Positions 17,054-25,573 of a DNA stretch of 64,000 nucleotides are shown in pieces (positions within the stretch are counted from its first letter, which is position 1; every line of letters begins with the position of its first letter). The notes under the pieces are model-generated. The model had not been told where the DNA came from and did not search any database. It saw only the letters and a program-made list of their open reading frames with translations. Location: contig NZ_JACBAZ010000001.1 in NCBI RefSeq assembly GCF_013391475.1, forward strand, positions 1,012,377 to 1,076,376. The letters run 5' to 3'. Made by a program: the position numbers and the translations under genes. The DNA comes from Oceaniferula marina. GTDB taxonomy: Bacteria > Verrucomicrobiota > Verrucomicrobiia > Verrucomicrobiales > Akkermansiaceae.

Positions 17054-18457
17054 GTGCTCTTCAACAGCTATGCATTCTGGCTCTTTCTCGCCCTGATCTG
17101 GGCGATCTACCGCCTGCTGCCCCATCGCGGGCAGAATCTGCTCTTGCTGGGGGCGAGTTATTTTTTCTACGGATGCTGGGACTGGCGCTTCCTCCCCCTG
17201 ATCCTCACCACCACGCTGGTCAATTATTTCACAGCACTCGGAATCGAATCCAGTGACGACCCCAAACGCCACCGCATTCTCATGGCGGCATCAGCCACCG
17301 TTTCGCTCGGCCTGCTTGCCTATTTCAAGTACATGGGATTTTTTGCCGACAGTGCCGAAGAGCTCCTGACCTGGCTTGGCTTCAATGTCCACTGGAGCAC
17401 ACTGAACATCATCCTGCCGGTCGGGATCTCGTTCTACACCTTCCAGACGATGTCCTACACCATCGATGTCTTCCGAGGGCAAGTGAAAGCCACCCGATCA
17501 TTGAGCGATTTCGCCCTCTACGTTGCCTATTTCCCACAGTTGGTCGCCGGACCCATCGAACGATCCTCGTCGCTGATGCCCCAGATCACCCACCCGAGGA
17601 GAAAACGAACCGGCGACTTCTCCGAAGGCCTGTACCTGGTGCTGATTGGCTTGTTCCTCAAGGTGGTGGTCGGAGATAACCTCGGATTCATCACCGACGG
17701 GATTTTTTCGGTCGAAGCAAGCAGCCTGAGTGGAACCGAAGCGCTCGTCGGCATCTATTGCTTTGCCTTCCAGATCTACGGTGACTTCGCTGGCTATTCG
17801 TCAATTGCCCGTGGGGTCTCGAAATGGTTCGGCATCGACCTGATGACCAACTTCCGCATGCCCTATCTCGCGCGTAATCCGTCCGATTTCTGGCAACGCT
17901 GGCATATCTCTCTCTCATCCTGGCTACGCGATTACCTCTACATCCCGCTGGGAGGTAACCGGGGAAGCTCCTTCAAGATATACCGCAACCTGATGCTGAC
18001 CATGCTGCTCGGAGGGCTCTGGCACGGCGCCGGTTGGACCTTTATCGCCTGGGGGGCCATACACGGCAGCATCCTCTGCATTTACCGCGCCTGTGGCGAC
18101 CGCTTTACCCTCCCCGGTCTTTGGGGACGCGTCCTGGCAACCGTCGGCTTTTTCCATCTCGTTTGCCTCGGCTGGTTGTTTTTCCGGGCCGATAGCTTTC
18201 CCCAAGCATGGGAGATGCTGATCCAGATCTTCAGTCACCAGGAAATGACCTCCCTTGCCCGCTACGGGTTCGGCATGCTCACCTTCTTCTGTCTACCGCT
18301 GATGGCCTATGAAATCTGGCTCGACCGGTCCGGTTCACTGCGCCGACTCGAGACCGTGGCCTGGGGTTGGCGTGCCGCCACCTACTGCTACATCATGTTC
18401 ATGATTATTGTTTTCCCTCCGCCGGTCTTTGGTCAGTTCATCTATTTCCAATTCTAA
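17054..18457 (+). CDS. MBOAT family O-acyltransferase (AlgI/DltB-like)
   Basis: A 467-aa polytopic inner-membrane protein that moves acyl groups across or at the membrane, usually to acetylate exported polysaccharide. The start is GTG at 17054 ([12 protein letters not shown] is the usual opening of the family). Family motifs: [18 protein letters not shown] (122-139), [11 protein letters not shown] (160-170), [18 protein letters not shown] (279-296) and [11 protein letters not shown] (320-330), where H324 is the expected catalytic histidine. The SGNH-like partner gene starts 3 bp after its stop, the classic AlgI-AlgJ/AlgX or DltB-DltD arrangement. No polysaccharide synthesis genes are nearby, so the acceptor is unknown. 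Confidence 0.92.
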   Translation: MLFNSYAFWLFLALIWAIYRLLPHRGQNLLLLGASYFFYGCWDWRFLPLILTTTLVNYFTALGIESSDDPKRHRILMAASATVSLGLLAYFKYMGFFADSAEELLTWLGFNVHWSTLNIILPVGISFYTFQTMSYTIDVFRGQVKATRSLSDFALYVAYFPQLVAGPIERSSSLMPQITHPRRKRTGDFSEGLYLVLIGLFLKVVVGDNLGFITDGIFSVEASSLSGTEALVGIYCFAFQIYGDFAGYSSIARGVSKWFGIDLMTNFRMPYLARNPSDFWQRWHISLSSWLRDYLYIPLGGNRGSSFKIYRNLMLTMLLGGLWHGAGWTFIAWGAIHGSILCIYRACGDRFTLPGLWGRVLATVGFFHLVCLGWLFFRADSFPQAWEMLIQIFSHQEMTSLARYGFGMLTFFCLPLMAYEIWLDRSGSLRRLETVAWGWRAATYCYIMFMIIVFPPPVFGQFIYFQF

Positions 18458-18460
18458 GCC

Positions 18461-19492
18461 ATGGCAAAATCACACCACGACTACGACGCACTGCCAACGG
18501 ACGCCCACGCGCCACCGTTTCGCAAGGAAATGCGTGTCGTGGCCACGGTCATCATCTTCATTCTGCTGCTTGAAGTCATTGCCCGGATCATTGCTCCCCA
18601 CCTGGATTACGACCGGGAACACATCCACCGTTTTCCCGAGATCATTGAAAACCTCGAACAGCATGCCAAGGAATCAGCAAAACCTAGAGTCGTTTTTTTC
18701 GGCAACTCTCTGATGATGCACGGACTGAAGGAAGAGATCTTCCACGATGAGTTAAAAAAGCTGAACGGATCCTCCGGAACGACTTCATTCGAAACCTGCA
18801 AAATCACCCCAGTGGGAACCGCCATGCTCGACTGGGTTTACCTCTACCGCCGCTACTTCGAGAGCGAAGGCAGCCACCCGGATATCCTGGTGGTCGGATT
18901 TGTCCGCCACCACATTCACGATCAGGAAGCCATCAAGCTACGCCGTTTGTCCCGTCACTTTGTGGCAGGCCACGACCTGCCCGATCTCTGGGACAAGGAA
19001 CAGCTGGATTTCCACAACATCACCCAGTCAAGCCTCTGCAATATCAGTGCGTTGGAAGGAGACCAACCCGAACACCAACTGGGGATCCTCTACTCCATGG
19101 TTCCCGAATACCAAGAGGGCGTCAAAGCCAACAACCGCATGGTTGCAGAAGGTAAAAAACAAAAAGCCAAAGCCATGGGCATAGCGCCTGCAGCAGAGCC
19201 CGAGGAAAGTTTTCACCGGATGACCCGCTTCATTGAAACCTGTAAGCATCACGGGGTGAAGATCATCTTCGTCCCCATGCCCCAACCCGAAGTCTGGGAT
19301 TTCAACCCGGATGCCGCAGAGCTGGCCAAAAACAACGGCATGGACGTTTACGATGCGCGCCAAATCGACGGCATGCAAGAATCCGATTTCTCAGACGGCT
19401 ACCACCTCGGAGAATCCGGCGCAGACAAGTTCTCCCGCTGGTTGGCGAGAAAAATGCAACAAATTCCCGGACCGTCCGGAGTAGCGCGGTAG
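18461..19492 (+). CDS. Membrane-anchored SGNH-like partner of the MBOAT acyltransferase
   Basis: A 343-aa protein with one N-terminal membrane helix (about 25-45) and an exported SGNH/GDSL-type domain. VVFFGNSLMMHG (77-88) carries GNS in the place of GDS, and DGYHLGESGADKFS (312-325) supplies the expected Asp-x-x-His pair (D312, H315). The gene lies 3 bp after the MBOAT stop and is clearly co-transcribed. By analogy with AlgJ/AlgX or DltD, it would receive the acyl group from the MBOAT protein and transfer it to the exported polymer. Sequence similarity to any named subfamily is not obvious by eye, so the role rests on the motif and the pairing. Confidence 0.78.
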   Translation: MAKSHHDYDALPTDAHAPPFRKEMRVVATVIIFILLLEVIARIIAPHLDYDREHIHRFPEIIENLEQHAKESAKPRVVFFGNSLMMHGLKEEIFHDELKKLNGSSGTTSFETCKITPVGTAMLDWVYLYRRYFESEGSHPDILVVGFVRHHIHDQEAIKLRRLSRHFVAGHDLPDLWDKEQLDFHNITQSSLCNISALEGDQPEHQLGILYSMVPEYQEGVKANNRMVAEGKKQKAKAMGIAPAAEPEESFHRMTRFIETCKHHGVKIIFVPMPQPEVWDFNPDAAELAKNNGMDVYDARQIDGMQESDFSDGYHLGESGADKFSRWLARKMQQIPGPSGVAR

Positions 19493-19544
19493 GGTTGATG
19501 GGCCTCAACCAGCCAGCGATGCCCCCTTCAACGCCCCCCTTCAG

Positions 19545-20381
19545 TTAGACCGCGAGTTGCCCGGCCCACTCTTTGGCCTTTTCAGCGAAGCTCTTGTCCA
19601 TGTCCTTGTAGGTGATGCCGCGTGAAACGTTGACCACATCCGGTGCGGTGCGATTGCGTCCCTGCAAACTCGCCAAATCCCCACCCTGGGCACCCAGGCC
19701 CGGAATCAACAAAGGACTGTCAATGATCCGATCGAGCACTTCCTCACTGGCGTTTGTCAGTCCGACAACATAGCCAACATCGGTTGCCCGACCTTCCTGG
19801 CAGGCCCGCTTACCCAACTCCTGCACCAGTTCAAAAACAAAGCGACCATCGGCCAGTTTCTGGCGTTGAAAATCCTGGCTCCCGGGGTTGGAAGTCACCG
19901 CCAGCAGATAAATCCCCTTGCCCTCCCAATCGAGAAACGGCTCGATCGAATCATAGCCAAGAAATGGATTCAGCGTAACAGCATCCACATTCCAATTTTC
20001 AAAATACGACTTGGCGTAGTATTTCTGGGTCTCCCCGATATCCGAGCGCTTGGCATCCAGGATCACCGGCACCTCGTCCGGCATACCAGCCAACATTTCC
20101 TGTAAAATTTCTATGCCTCTCAGCCCCATTGCCTCGAAGTAGGCCATATTCGGTTTGAATGCCGCAGCATACTCCCAGGTCTCCCCCACCACACGCTTGA
20201 GGAATTCCGGCACCGCGTCAACACCCCCTGACAATTCAGGGCGTGGGTCAATTCCGACACACAGTCGCGAACCGACCGCTGCTATTCTCTGCGCTAGTTT
20301 CTCTCGATAATGGGTGGCTGACATGCCGGCATGTAAAACCGAATCCCCCGCCTTGACCAGCCCAAGATGAGACTTAATCAC
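19545..20381 (-). CDS. pyrF: Orotidine 5'-phosphate decarboxylase
   Basis: The last step of UMP synthesis, OMP to UMP plus CO2, in the cytoplasm. The active-site motif DAKRSDIGET is present (the family usually has DAKRGDIG), with LCVGIDPRPE near the N-terminus and GLGAQGGD at the C-terminal phosphate loop. This layout and length fit the pyrF subfamily of about 270 aa. Two starts are possible. GTG at 20381 follows AAGGAG with 5-nt spacing, one of the few good Shine-Dalgarnos in the window. ATG at 20324 (MSATHYREKLAQRI) matches the usual N-terminus. The other pyr genes are 17 kb away at 36.3-39.5 kb. Confidence 0.93.
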   Translation of the reverse strand: MIKSHLGLVKAGDSVLHAGMSATHYREKLAQRIAAVGSRLCVGIDPRPELSGGVDAVPEFLKRVVGETWEYAAAFKPNMAYFEAMGLRGIEILQEMLAGMPDEVPVILDAKRSDIGETQKYYAKSYFENWNVDAVTLNPFLGYDSIEPFLDWEGKGIYLLAVTSNPGSQDFQRQKLADGRFVFELVQELGKRACQEGRATDVGYVVGLTNASEEVLDRIIDSPLLIPGLGAQGGDLASLQGRNRTAPDVVNVSRGITYKDMDKSFAEKAKEWAGQLAV

Positions 20382-20472
20382 TCCTTCTCCTTAAGAGCAA
20401 TCAGCAAGATCAACGGCTGGGGCCAGGGTGAATGCACTCGGGACGAACAATCTGAGGCGCCCCCCCCCCATG

Positions 20473-21030
20473 TCACGCCTCTTCTTTTTCGGCAACGCGC
20501 TTTTCAAGTTCGGGCCACTGCTCCTGAGTGACGATGTAGCCGACACAATTTTCACTACCGCAGCGACACGGGTGATCTTCATAACACTCGACATCAAACC
20601 CGTAATCAAACGTCAATTCCTCACCGTTCTTGATATCCCGAAGTGAATAAATACAGATCCGGCGACCGATGATCCACGCTTCACAGTTCGGATCACAGGA
20701 ATGGTTGATCAAGCGTGCCGTGTTCCATGGCACATTGCCATCGATATCCCACTTTTCGTCCAAAGTGAAGATATACACAGCGGCATCACCATGCTCTTCA
20801 TGCCGTGCATACTGATCCCATGCCCGGTTCTCACTGATCTCCTTGTTGATCGGCTCACCTACATACTCGATCACTTCCGTTTCCTTCGGAATGTCCTGCG
20901 TAGCATACACCCCACGCCCATGGATCTCCGAGCCTTGAACTTCACACAGGTCACTCTGTGCCCGATCATACAATTTTTTAAATCGACGCACCCACTTGGC
21001 ATCGCGTTCAAGTTTTTGGTTTCTGGTCAT
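20473..21030 (-). CDS. SET-domain protein-lysine methyltransferase with post-SET cysteines
   Basis: A 185-aa protein that should transfer methyl from S-adenosylmethionine to a protein lysine. The SET core is complete: GRGVYA (38-43), RLINHSCDPN (106-115, the SAM-binding knot) and GEELTFDYG (136-144, catalytic Tyr). A post-SET zinc cluster follows as CxCxxxxC (C155, C157, C162); with the Cys of the HSC motif it can bind one zinc, as in eukaryotic histone methyltransferases. Bacterial SET proteins are known, for example in Chlamydia, which belongs to the same superphylum. There is no obvious substrate gene nearby. A run of ten G (on the coding strand) lies just after the stop. Confidence 0.9.
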   Translation of the reverse strand: MTRNQKLERDAKWVRRFKKLYDRAQSDLCEVQGSEIHGRGVYATQDIPKETEVIEYVGEPINKEISENRAWDQYARHEEHGDAAVYIFTLDEKWDIDGNVPWNTARLINHSCDPNCEAWIIGRRICIYSLRDIKNGEELTFDYGFDVECYEDHPCRCGSENCVGYIVTQEQWPELEKRVAEKEEA

Positions 21031-21092
21031 GGACGGCAGCTAGAAAAAACCATTCATCCTGCGATGAAAAGGAAATATTTCACCTGTCTTGA

Positions 21093-21764
21093 CTACTTGA
21101 TCTCCACCGCACTCGGCGCGGGCAAGCCCAAGTCCTCTTCTTTGGGTGGCAACGAAGGAAACAAACTGCGCAAGTCCTGGATCGTCGGCTTCATCCCGGT
21201 TAGAAAATGCCATTCCTGGCTTCCCTTTTCAGAAATAGCCAAGGTGTAGCTTTTCTCTTCCAACACATAGTTCTTTCCTGGCACCTGCTTGTCCGGAATA
21301 CTGACCCGGGTCGTCGTCGGGACCACCACCAACCAATGGTCGACAATGGTTTCGCGCCCGGTCGCGTCCAAGACGATCTCTCCCGTTTTCGGGTCGCGCT
21401 TTTTCGCCCGCCAAACCGTAAACGCAGAAGTGGGCACTCCCGCCTGATAGCCAATCACCCGCATCCCCAACTGGACCTGCTTTTGGGCAGAGGCCTCCAG
21501 ACCTTTTTCCAATCGTTCCATCCCCCCGTAGCGCTTCGCCAAACGGCGCTTCCATCTCGGGTACATATGCTCGTGGCCATACTTAAAATTCCCTTTCATC
21601 ATCTCCACCCCCATTTTCTGAACCGCAGCCTGAGCCGACTGGCCCAACACCGGGTCGATGATCCCCATCGCTGGATTCTGAGCACGTGCTCCTGTAGTCA
21701 AGACCAAGCCAACGGCAACCACCAGCCACAAGGAATTCAAATAGATTATCGTTTTCATCATCAT
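21093..21764 (-). CDS. Secreted protein of unknown function
   Basis: A 223-aa protein with a signal peptide (hydrophobic LWLVVAVGLVLTTGARA, cleavage near residue 29). The start could be any of three successive ATGs at 21764, 21761 or 21758. The mature part has an amphipathic helical stretch (residues about 40-100) followed by a beta-rich part with VDHWLVVVPTTTRV and WHFLTGMKP, a layout seen in small NTF2-like periplasmic proteins, but this is only a resemblance. It ends in a proline-rich tail. Divergent from the YitT gene, with 57 bp between starts. I do not recognise a named family. Confidence 0.7.
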   Translation of the reverse strand: MMMKTIIYLNSLWLVVAVGLVLTTGARAQNPAMGIIDPVLGQSAQAAVQKMGVEMMKGNFKYGHEHMYPRWKRRLAKRYGGMERLEKGLEASAQKQVQLGMRVIGYQAGVPTSAFTVWRAKKRDPKTGEIVLDATGRETIVDHWLVVVPTTTRVSIPDKQVPGKNYVLEEKSYTLAISEKGSQEWHFLTGMKPTIQDLRSLFPSLPPKEEDLGLPAPSAVEIK

Positions 21765-21821
21765 GCTCTGCAGCTATTCATTCCCCCGCGCTTATCAAAA
21801 GTCAAGCCCGCCGATCGATCC

Positions 21822-22670
21822 ATGGAAAGACAATCCCTCCACCCACTGACCCGAGCCAGTATGATCCTCTGCGGAATTGTCATTCTCGCATGGGGGTTCA
21901 ACGCATTGCTCGCCACCAATCGGATCGTGACAGGTGGCCTGCCAGGATTATCCCTGCTGCTCAACATGCTCTGGAACGTCGACCCCTCCATCAGCCAATG
22001 GCTGATTGGTATTCCCATTTTCGGCATCGGTTGGATCTGCCTTGGAAAACGACAAATCCTTAACTCTCTTGCAGGCGCTTGTCTTCTGCCACTGGCGATC
22101 CTTATCACCAAAGACGTATTCCCGCTTTGGGTGGAAAGTCCGATTTTGGCATCCCTCTTCGGCGGGTTTACCTGCGGGATTGGCCTCGGTCTCGTCTTCC
22201 GAGCCAATGCCACCACCGGGGGATTCTCGATCCTTGCACGCATCATCGCCGGCCGGATGGGAATGCCCATCAGCCGCATCATTCTGGCATTCGACGCCGT
22301 GATTGTTCTGGCGACCGGAGCCCTCATCGGAGTGGAAGCGGCCATGCTTGCCATCCTCAGCGTCATTGCCCTGAGTAAGGCCATCGACATTGTGCAAACC
22401 GGCGTTACTTCCGCCAAGTCACTGACCATCATCACCGAGCGCCACGATGCCATCCGCGAACTGCTCCTGCACCATCTCGATTGCGGGGCCACCGAACTCG
22501 ATGCCGACGGCTCCTACAGCGGCACATCGAAAACCGTTTTCCTGACGGTTGTCCCTCTAAGCAAAGTTGGCAGACTGAGGAGAAACATCCGGCAGGTCGA
22601 CCCCGAAGCCTTCACCATAGTCAGTGATGCCTCCGAGGTGCTGGGCTATGGCTTCCAAAACCACGGCTGA
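21822..22670 (+). CDS. YitT family membrane protein with DUF2179 domain
   Basis: An inner-membrane protein of 282 aa with five or six predicted helices (residues about 14-180) and a cytoplasmic C-terminal domain of the DUF2179 type (SLTIITERHDAIRELLLHHL to FTIVSDASEVLGYGF). The family signature TGGLPGLSLLLN and FRANATTGGFSILA are both present. The long frame extends upstream to 21207, but that part is antisense to the previous gene; ATG at 21822 is the sensible start. Function of the family is not settled; transport and quality-control roles have been proposed. Confidence 0.88.
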   Translation: MERQSLHPLTRASMILCGIVILAWGFNALLATNRIVTGGLPGLSLLLNMLWNVDPSISQWLIGIPIFGIGWICLGKRQILNSLAGACLLPLAILITKDVFPLWVESPILASLFGGFTCGIGLGLVFRANATTGGFSILARIIAGRMGMPISRIILAFDAVIVLATGALIGVEAAMLAILSVIALSKAIDIVQTGVTSAKSLTIITERHDAIRELLLHHLDCGATELDADGSYSGTSKTVFLTVVPLSKVGRLRRNIRQVDPEAFTIVSDASEVLGYGFQNHG

Positions 22671-22744
22671 TCTGTAAAATTTTCGCTCCATGCTGTAAAT
22701 TCGCCTTTGCCAAATGGGTCGATCTACGCCTATTCTCCCCGCCT

Positions 22745-23623
22745 ATGGCAAAGAAGGCATTAGGAAAAGGACTCGGGGCATTGATCAAGCAACAACCGAC
22801 TTCAACAGAAACAGCCAAGGAGAACAATGGTTCCCAGGCGAATGCCCAGACTGCGATCGACAACGTCGTTCCCAGCCCACTTCAGCCACGTAAACACTTT
22901 TCTGAAGAACAGCTCGAAGAACTGGTCGACTCCATCCGGCAACATGGAATCATCCAGCCACTCATCGTCCGTAAGGTGAATGGTAAAATGGAACTCATTG
23001 CCGGTGAACGCCGCTGGCGCGCCTCCAAGCAACTGGGCCTGAAGGAAGTGCCCATCCGGGTCCGCGAGGCCACCGACCACGAGGTGCTCGAGATGGCTCT
23101 GATCGAGAACATCCAGCGCAAGGACCTCGACCCGATTGAAGAAGCCCAAGGCTATGTCCGACTCGCCAAAGAGTTTGCTATGAAACAGGACATCATCGCC
23201 AAACGCGTCGGCAAATCCCGGGCCTCGGTGGCAAATGCCATGCGTTTACTCGAACTCCACCCGAGCATCCAGGACCACGTCGCCCAGTCCCGGCTCAGCG
23301 TCGGTCACGCCAAAGCCATCCTGAGCATCAAAGATCACGACACCCAGTGCCTCGCAGCCGACAAAATCCTGAAAAAATCCCTCACGGTCCGCGCCGCCGA
23401 AAAACTCGCACGCGATCTGTCGAAACCGAAAAGTGAAACTCCGAGTCAAACCACCAGCCGTGAGGCGGATGCCGTGATTCAACAAATCCAGAACACCCTG
23501 CGCGAGCGCTTCGCCACGGATGTCAAAATGGTGCACAACTCGAAAAAGGGAAAAATCGAGCTAACCTACTACGGGAACGATGACCTGCAGCGCCTTCTCG
23601 ACCTGCTCGGGATTCAGCTGTAG
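22745..23623 (+). CDS. parB: ParB chromosome-partitioning protein
   Basis: A CTP-dependent DNA clamp that loads at parS sites and spreads, working with ParA and SMC to segregate origins. Sequence: N-terminal ParA-interacting KGLGALI (8-14), the ParB/Srx nucleotide-binding core with GERRWRA (87-93) and ENIQRKDL (121-128), a helix-turn-helix (IIAKRVGKSRASVANAMRLL, about 155-175) and a C-terminal dimer domain ending LLDLLGIQL. Length, 292 aa, is typical. The gene usually follows parA, but the upstream neighbour is yitT and no ParA is in the window. The downstream M28 peptidase starts 36 bp later. Confidence 0.95.
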   Translation: MAKKALGKGLGALIKQQPTSTETAKENNGSQANAQTAIDNVVPSPLQPRKHFSEEQLEELVDSIRQHGIIQPLIVRKVNGKMELIAGERRWRASKQLGLKEVPIRVREATDHEVLEMALIENIQRKDLDPIEEAQGYVRLAKEFAMKQDIIAKRVGKSRASVANAMRLLELHPSIQDHVAQSRLSVGHAKAILSIKDHDTQCLAADKILKKSLTVRAAEKLARDLSKPKSETPSQTTSREADAVIQQIQNTLRERFATDVKMVHNSKKGKIELTYYGNDDLQRLLDLLGIQL

Positions 23624-23659
23624 GCGATCTCCGATATCCCACCCACACCCCCTCACACC

Positions 23660-24607
23660 ATGGCCCTCTCCAAAAAATCCAGAGTTATTGCCATCGCCAT
23701 CGGCCTTATCGCACTGGCTGGCTTTCTCGGCTTTTGTTTATCCAAACAAGATCAGCATCCGCACGGTCAACAAGCCTATGACCACACCGCAGCCATACTC
23801 GCCATCGGCCCCCGCACTGCAGGATCCGAAGGACTGAAAAAAGCCCACCGGTATATCTCGGAAGAATTAAAAAAATCCGGTTGGACCACCGTCACCCAGA
23901 CCGTTGAACGGGATACCCCGGTAGGGAAACGAACCTTCATCAACCTGATCGCCCGCTATGATGCAGCTGGAATCAAAACCTTCGAAGATGCCGCCAAGCT
24001 TCCAGCCAAAGGCATTCTCTCCGCCCATCTCGACTCCAAGGAAATCCCCCATTTACCCAACTTCCTCGGTGCAGATGACGCGGCATCCGCCTGCGCCCTG
24101 ATGATCGTCATCGCAGAAACCTTGGCCAAGGAAAACCCGGAACTTGCCAAACAGCTTGAACTCGTCTTTTTCGACGGAGAAGAAGCTTTTAACAAGGACA
24201 TGAGTCTGGAAACCGGAGACGGGCTCTACGGCAGCCGAGCCTACGCCATCACCCTCTATCAGCGCGACCCCAAACCCAAGTTTGGAATCAACCTGGACAT
24301 GGTCGGCCACCATGACCTCCAAATCGCCGTTCCCGCGGACAGCCCTACCCACCTCTATCACTCACTCCAACGGGCCGCTGCCAAATTCGGAGTCCAAAAA
24401 CATTTCGGCATGGCCGACGGCGGCATTCTGGACGACCACTACTACCTCAATAAAGCCGGGGTCCCCACCATCGATATCATTGGAGCGGACTTCCATGACT
24501 CCCACTGGTGGCATCAGGAAGGCGACACCATGGAGCTCATTTCGGCAAAAAGCCTCGATATCTCCTATCAGGTAACGATCGAAATGTTACGTGAGCTTCT
24601 CCCCTAG
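23660..24607 (+). CDS. M28-family zinc peptidase, glutaminyl-cyclase-like
   Basis: A 315-aa exported protein with an uncleaved or cleaved N-terminal hydrophobic segment (10-30). Zinc-site motifs of the M28 fold are visible: GADDAASACALM (first Asp ligand region), FFDGEEAF (catalytic Glu) and GLYGSRAYA, then NLDMVGHHD and SHWWHQEGDTME for the last ligand. The combination FxDGEEAF plus LYGSR is that of glutaminyl-peptide cyclotransferases, which form N-terminal pyroglutamate, but an aminopeptidase role cannot be excluded. It lies 36 bp after parB on the same strand and may be co-transcribed. Confidence 0.82.
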   Translation: MALSKKSRVIAIAIGLIALAGFLGFCLSKQDQHPHGQQAYDHTAAILAIGPRTAGSEGLKKAHRYISEELKKSGWTTVTQTVERDTPVGKRTFINLIARYDAAGIKTFEDAAKLPAKGILSAHLDSKEIPHLPNFLGADDAASACALMIVIAETLAKENPELAKQLELVFFDGEEAFNKDMSLETGDGLYGSRAYAITLYQRDPKPKFGINLDMVGHHDLQIAVPADSPTHLYHSLQRAAAKFGVQKHFGMADGGILDDHYYLNKAGVPTIDIIGADFHDSHWWHQEGDTMELISAKSLDISYQVTIEMLRELLP

Positions 24608-24701
24608 TTCACCCCGGGCCCGTGCGACCAACCCGCTTGGATTCCTAAATCCAAACTCAACGTGCCCGTAGCCCCCAACTTGGGGTACCCCCTGTCGGAA
24701 C

Positions 24702-24727
24702 CCTTCGTATGTCACCTTCGTATGTCA
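24702..24727. repeat. Perfect 13-bp tandem duplication
   Basis: CCTTCGTATGTCA occurs twice head to tail (24702-24714, 24715-24727), between the M28 peptidase and the tRNA terminator. It may be a slippage product or the trace of an insertion near the tRNA. A CCCCAA/TTGGGG hairpin lies just upstream (24673-24685) without a T-run. Confidence 0.6.
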
Positions 24728-24740
24728 AACACCTGTACAC

Positions 24741-24766
24741 AAAAAAGCCCTTATGGAATAAGGGCT
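24741..24766 (-). terminator. Terminator of tRNA-Phe
   Basis: A perfect 9-bp stem, AGCCCTTAT with ATAAGGGCT (24746-24754, 24758-24766), and a 3-nt loop are followed on the - strand by T5-T6 (24741-24745). It lies 6 bp past the tRNA 3' end. Confidence 0.9.
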
Positions 24767-24772
24767 AAAGAG

Positions 24773-24848
24773 TGGTGGCTCCACCCGGGTTCGAACCAGG
24801 GACACAAGGATTTTCAATCCTCTGCTCTACCAACTGAGCTATGGAGCC
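24773..24848 (-). tRNA. tRNA-Phe (GAA)
   Basis: A 76-nt cloverleaf with the 3' CCA encoded. The acceptor stem is GGCTCCA/TGGAGCC, the D arm contains AGCTCAGTTGGTAGAGC, and the anticodon loop TTGAAAA gives anticodon GAA. The T arm contains GGTTCGAACC. It is a single tRNA, with its own terminator on the - strand. Confidence 0.97.
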
Positions 24849-24960
24849 GTTGACCTTGCGGTGCGGGAGGTGTTTAGTGTTGGATCACCGAATTGACAAT
24901 AGAAAAATAGAGAAAAATGCATTTTTATTGCCTCGGAGGAAGAACAAGCAAGCTCAGGTC

Positions 24961-25000
24961 AAAAAAGTTCCCCAAACCCATCAATTGCAGGTTTGGGGAA
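24961..25000 (-). terminator. Terminator of the lysine-rich protein gene
   Basis: An 11-bp perfect stem, TTCCCCAAACC (24968-24978) with GGTTTGGGGAA (24990-25000), encloses an 11-nt loop. On the - strand it is followed by CTTTTTT. It lies about 40 bp past the stop of the gene at 25038. A short A-run on the other side could also serve + strand transcripts. Confidence 0.88.
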
Positions 25001-25037
25001 AAATGAATCTGGATCTCGTTAAAGGGCACCTCTAAGA

Positions 25038-25385
25038 CTAGCTCTCTTTATCTTTTTTATCCTTCTTGGATTTTTCTTTCTTCGTTTTTTCTTTTTTGGC
25101 CTCACCTTCTTTTTTCTTTTCGCACTTTTTCTTTTCACCTTCGGGCTTCTTTTCCCCGCTCTTCTTCTTAGACTTGGCGGCTTTTTTCATCGCCTTTTTA
25201 TCCTCGGGCGTCATCGCCTTCTTTTCCTTGCCACTAAGTTTGCCATCACCATCCTTATCGTATTTTTTGATCAGGGCGGTCATGTCAGCCTTTTGGGATT
25301 TCTTTTTCTTCTCTTTCCCCTCTTCGGCGTGCACGGAAAATGCAATGCTCAGCAGGGACAACATGGTAATCAGTAAGGTCTTCAT
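25038..25385 (-). CDS. Secreted lysine-rich EF-hand protein
   Basis: A small exported protein of 115 aa. The start at 25385 gives a good signal peptide (MKTLLITMLSLLSIAFSVHA); the longer frame to 25436 adds a non-signal leader. After cleavage there is one canonical EF-hand loop, DKDGDGKLSGKE, and then about 60 residues almost wholly K, E, G, P and S, ending KKDKKDKES. The tail is strongly basic and low in complexity. EF-hand proteins with K-rich tails are frequent in Planctomycetota and Verrucomicrobiota, but a specific role is not known. It could bind calcium plus a polyanion such as a sulfated glycan, which is speculation. A strong terminator follows. Confidence 0.8.
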   Translation of the reverse strand: MKTLLITMLSLLSIAFSVHAEEGKEKKKKSQKADMTALIKKYDKDGDGKLSGKEKKAMTPEDKKAMKKAAKSKKKSGEKKPEGEKKKCEKKKEGEAKKEKTKKEKSKKDKKDKES

Positions 25386-25573
25386 CTTATGGTAATTCTG
25401 GTTTGTTTTTATGGTTTCTGGTTTGGCCCCGTTCATGAGGCCGGGAGAGACTATGCCGAGACATACTCTCTTGTTACCCTGTGATACCGAGACGAGGATC
25501 GGTCTTGGACAACAAAATCAAAAAAAATCCTCTTTCCGGTTCTCGGGATGCTCCACCGTACAATGACGGAGAC

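Noticed and set aside
21207-21821. Upstream half of the YitT frame
   Set aside because: Antisense to the secreted protein gene; YitT homology starts at the ATG at 21822.
25066-25395. Phe-rich frame opposite the lysine-rich gene
   Set aside because: Antisense of AAA/AAG codons gives a false hydrophobic protein.
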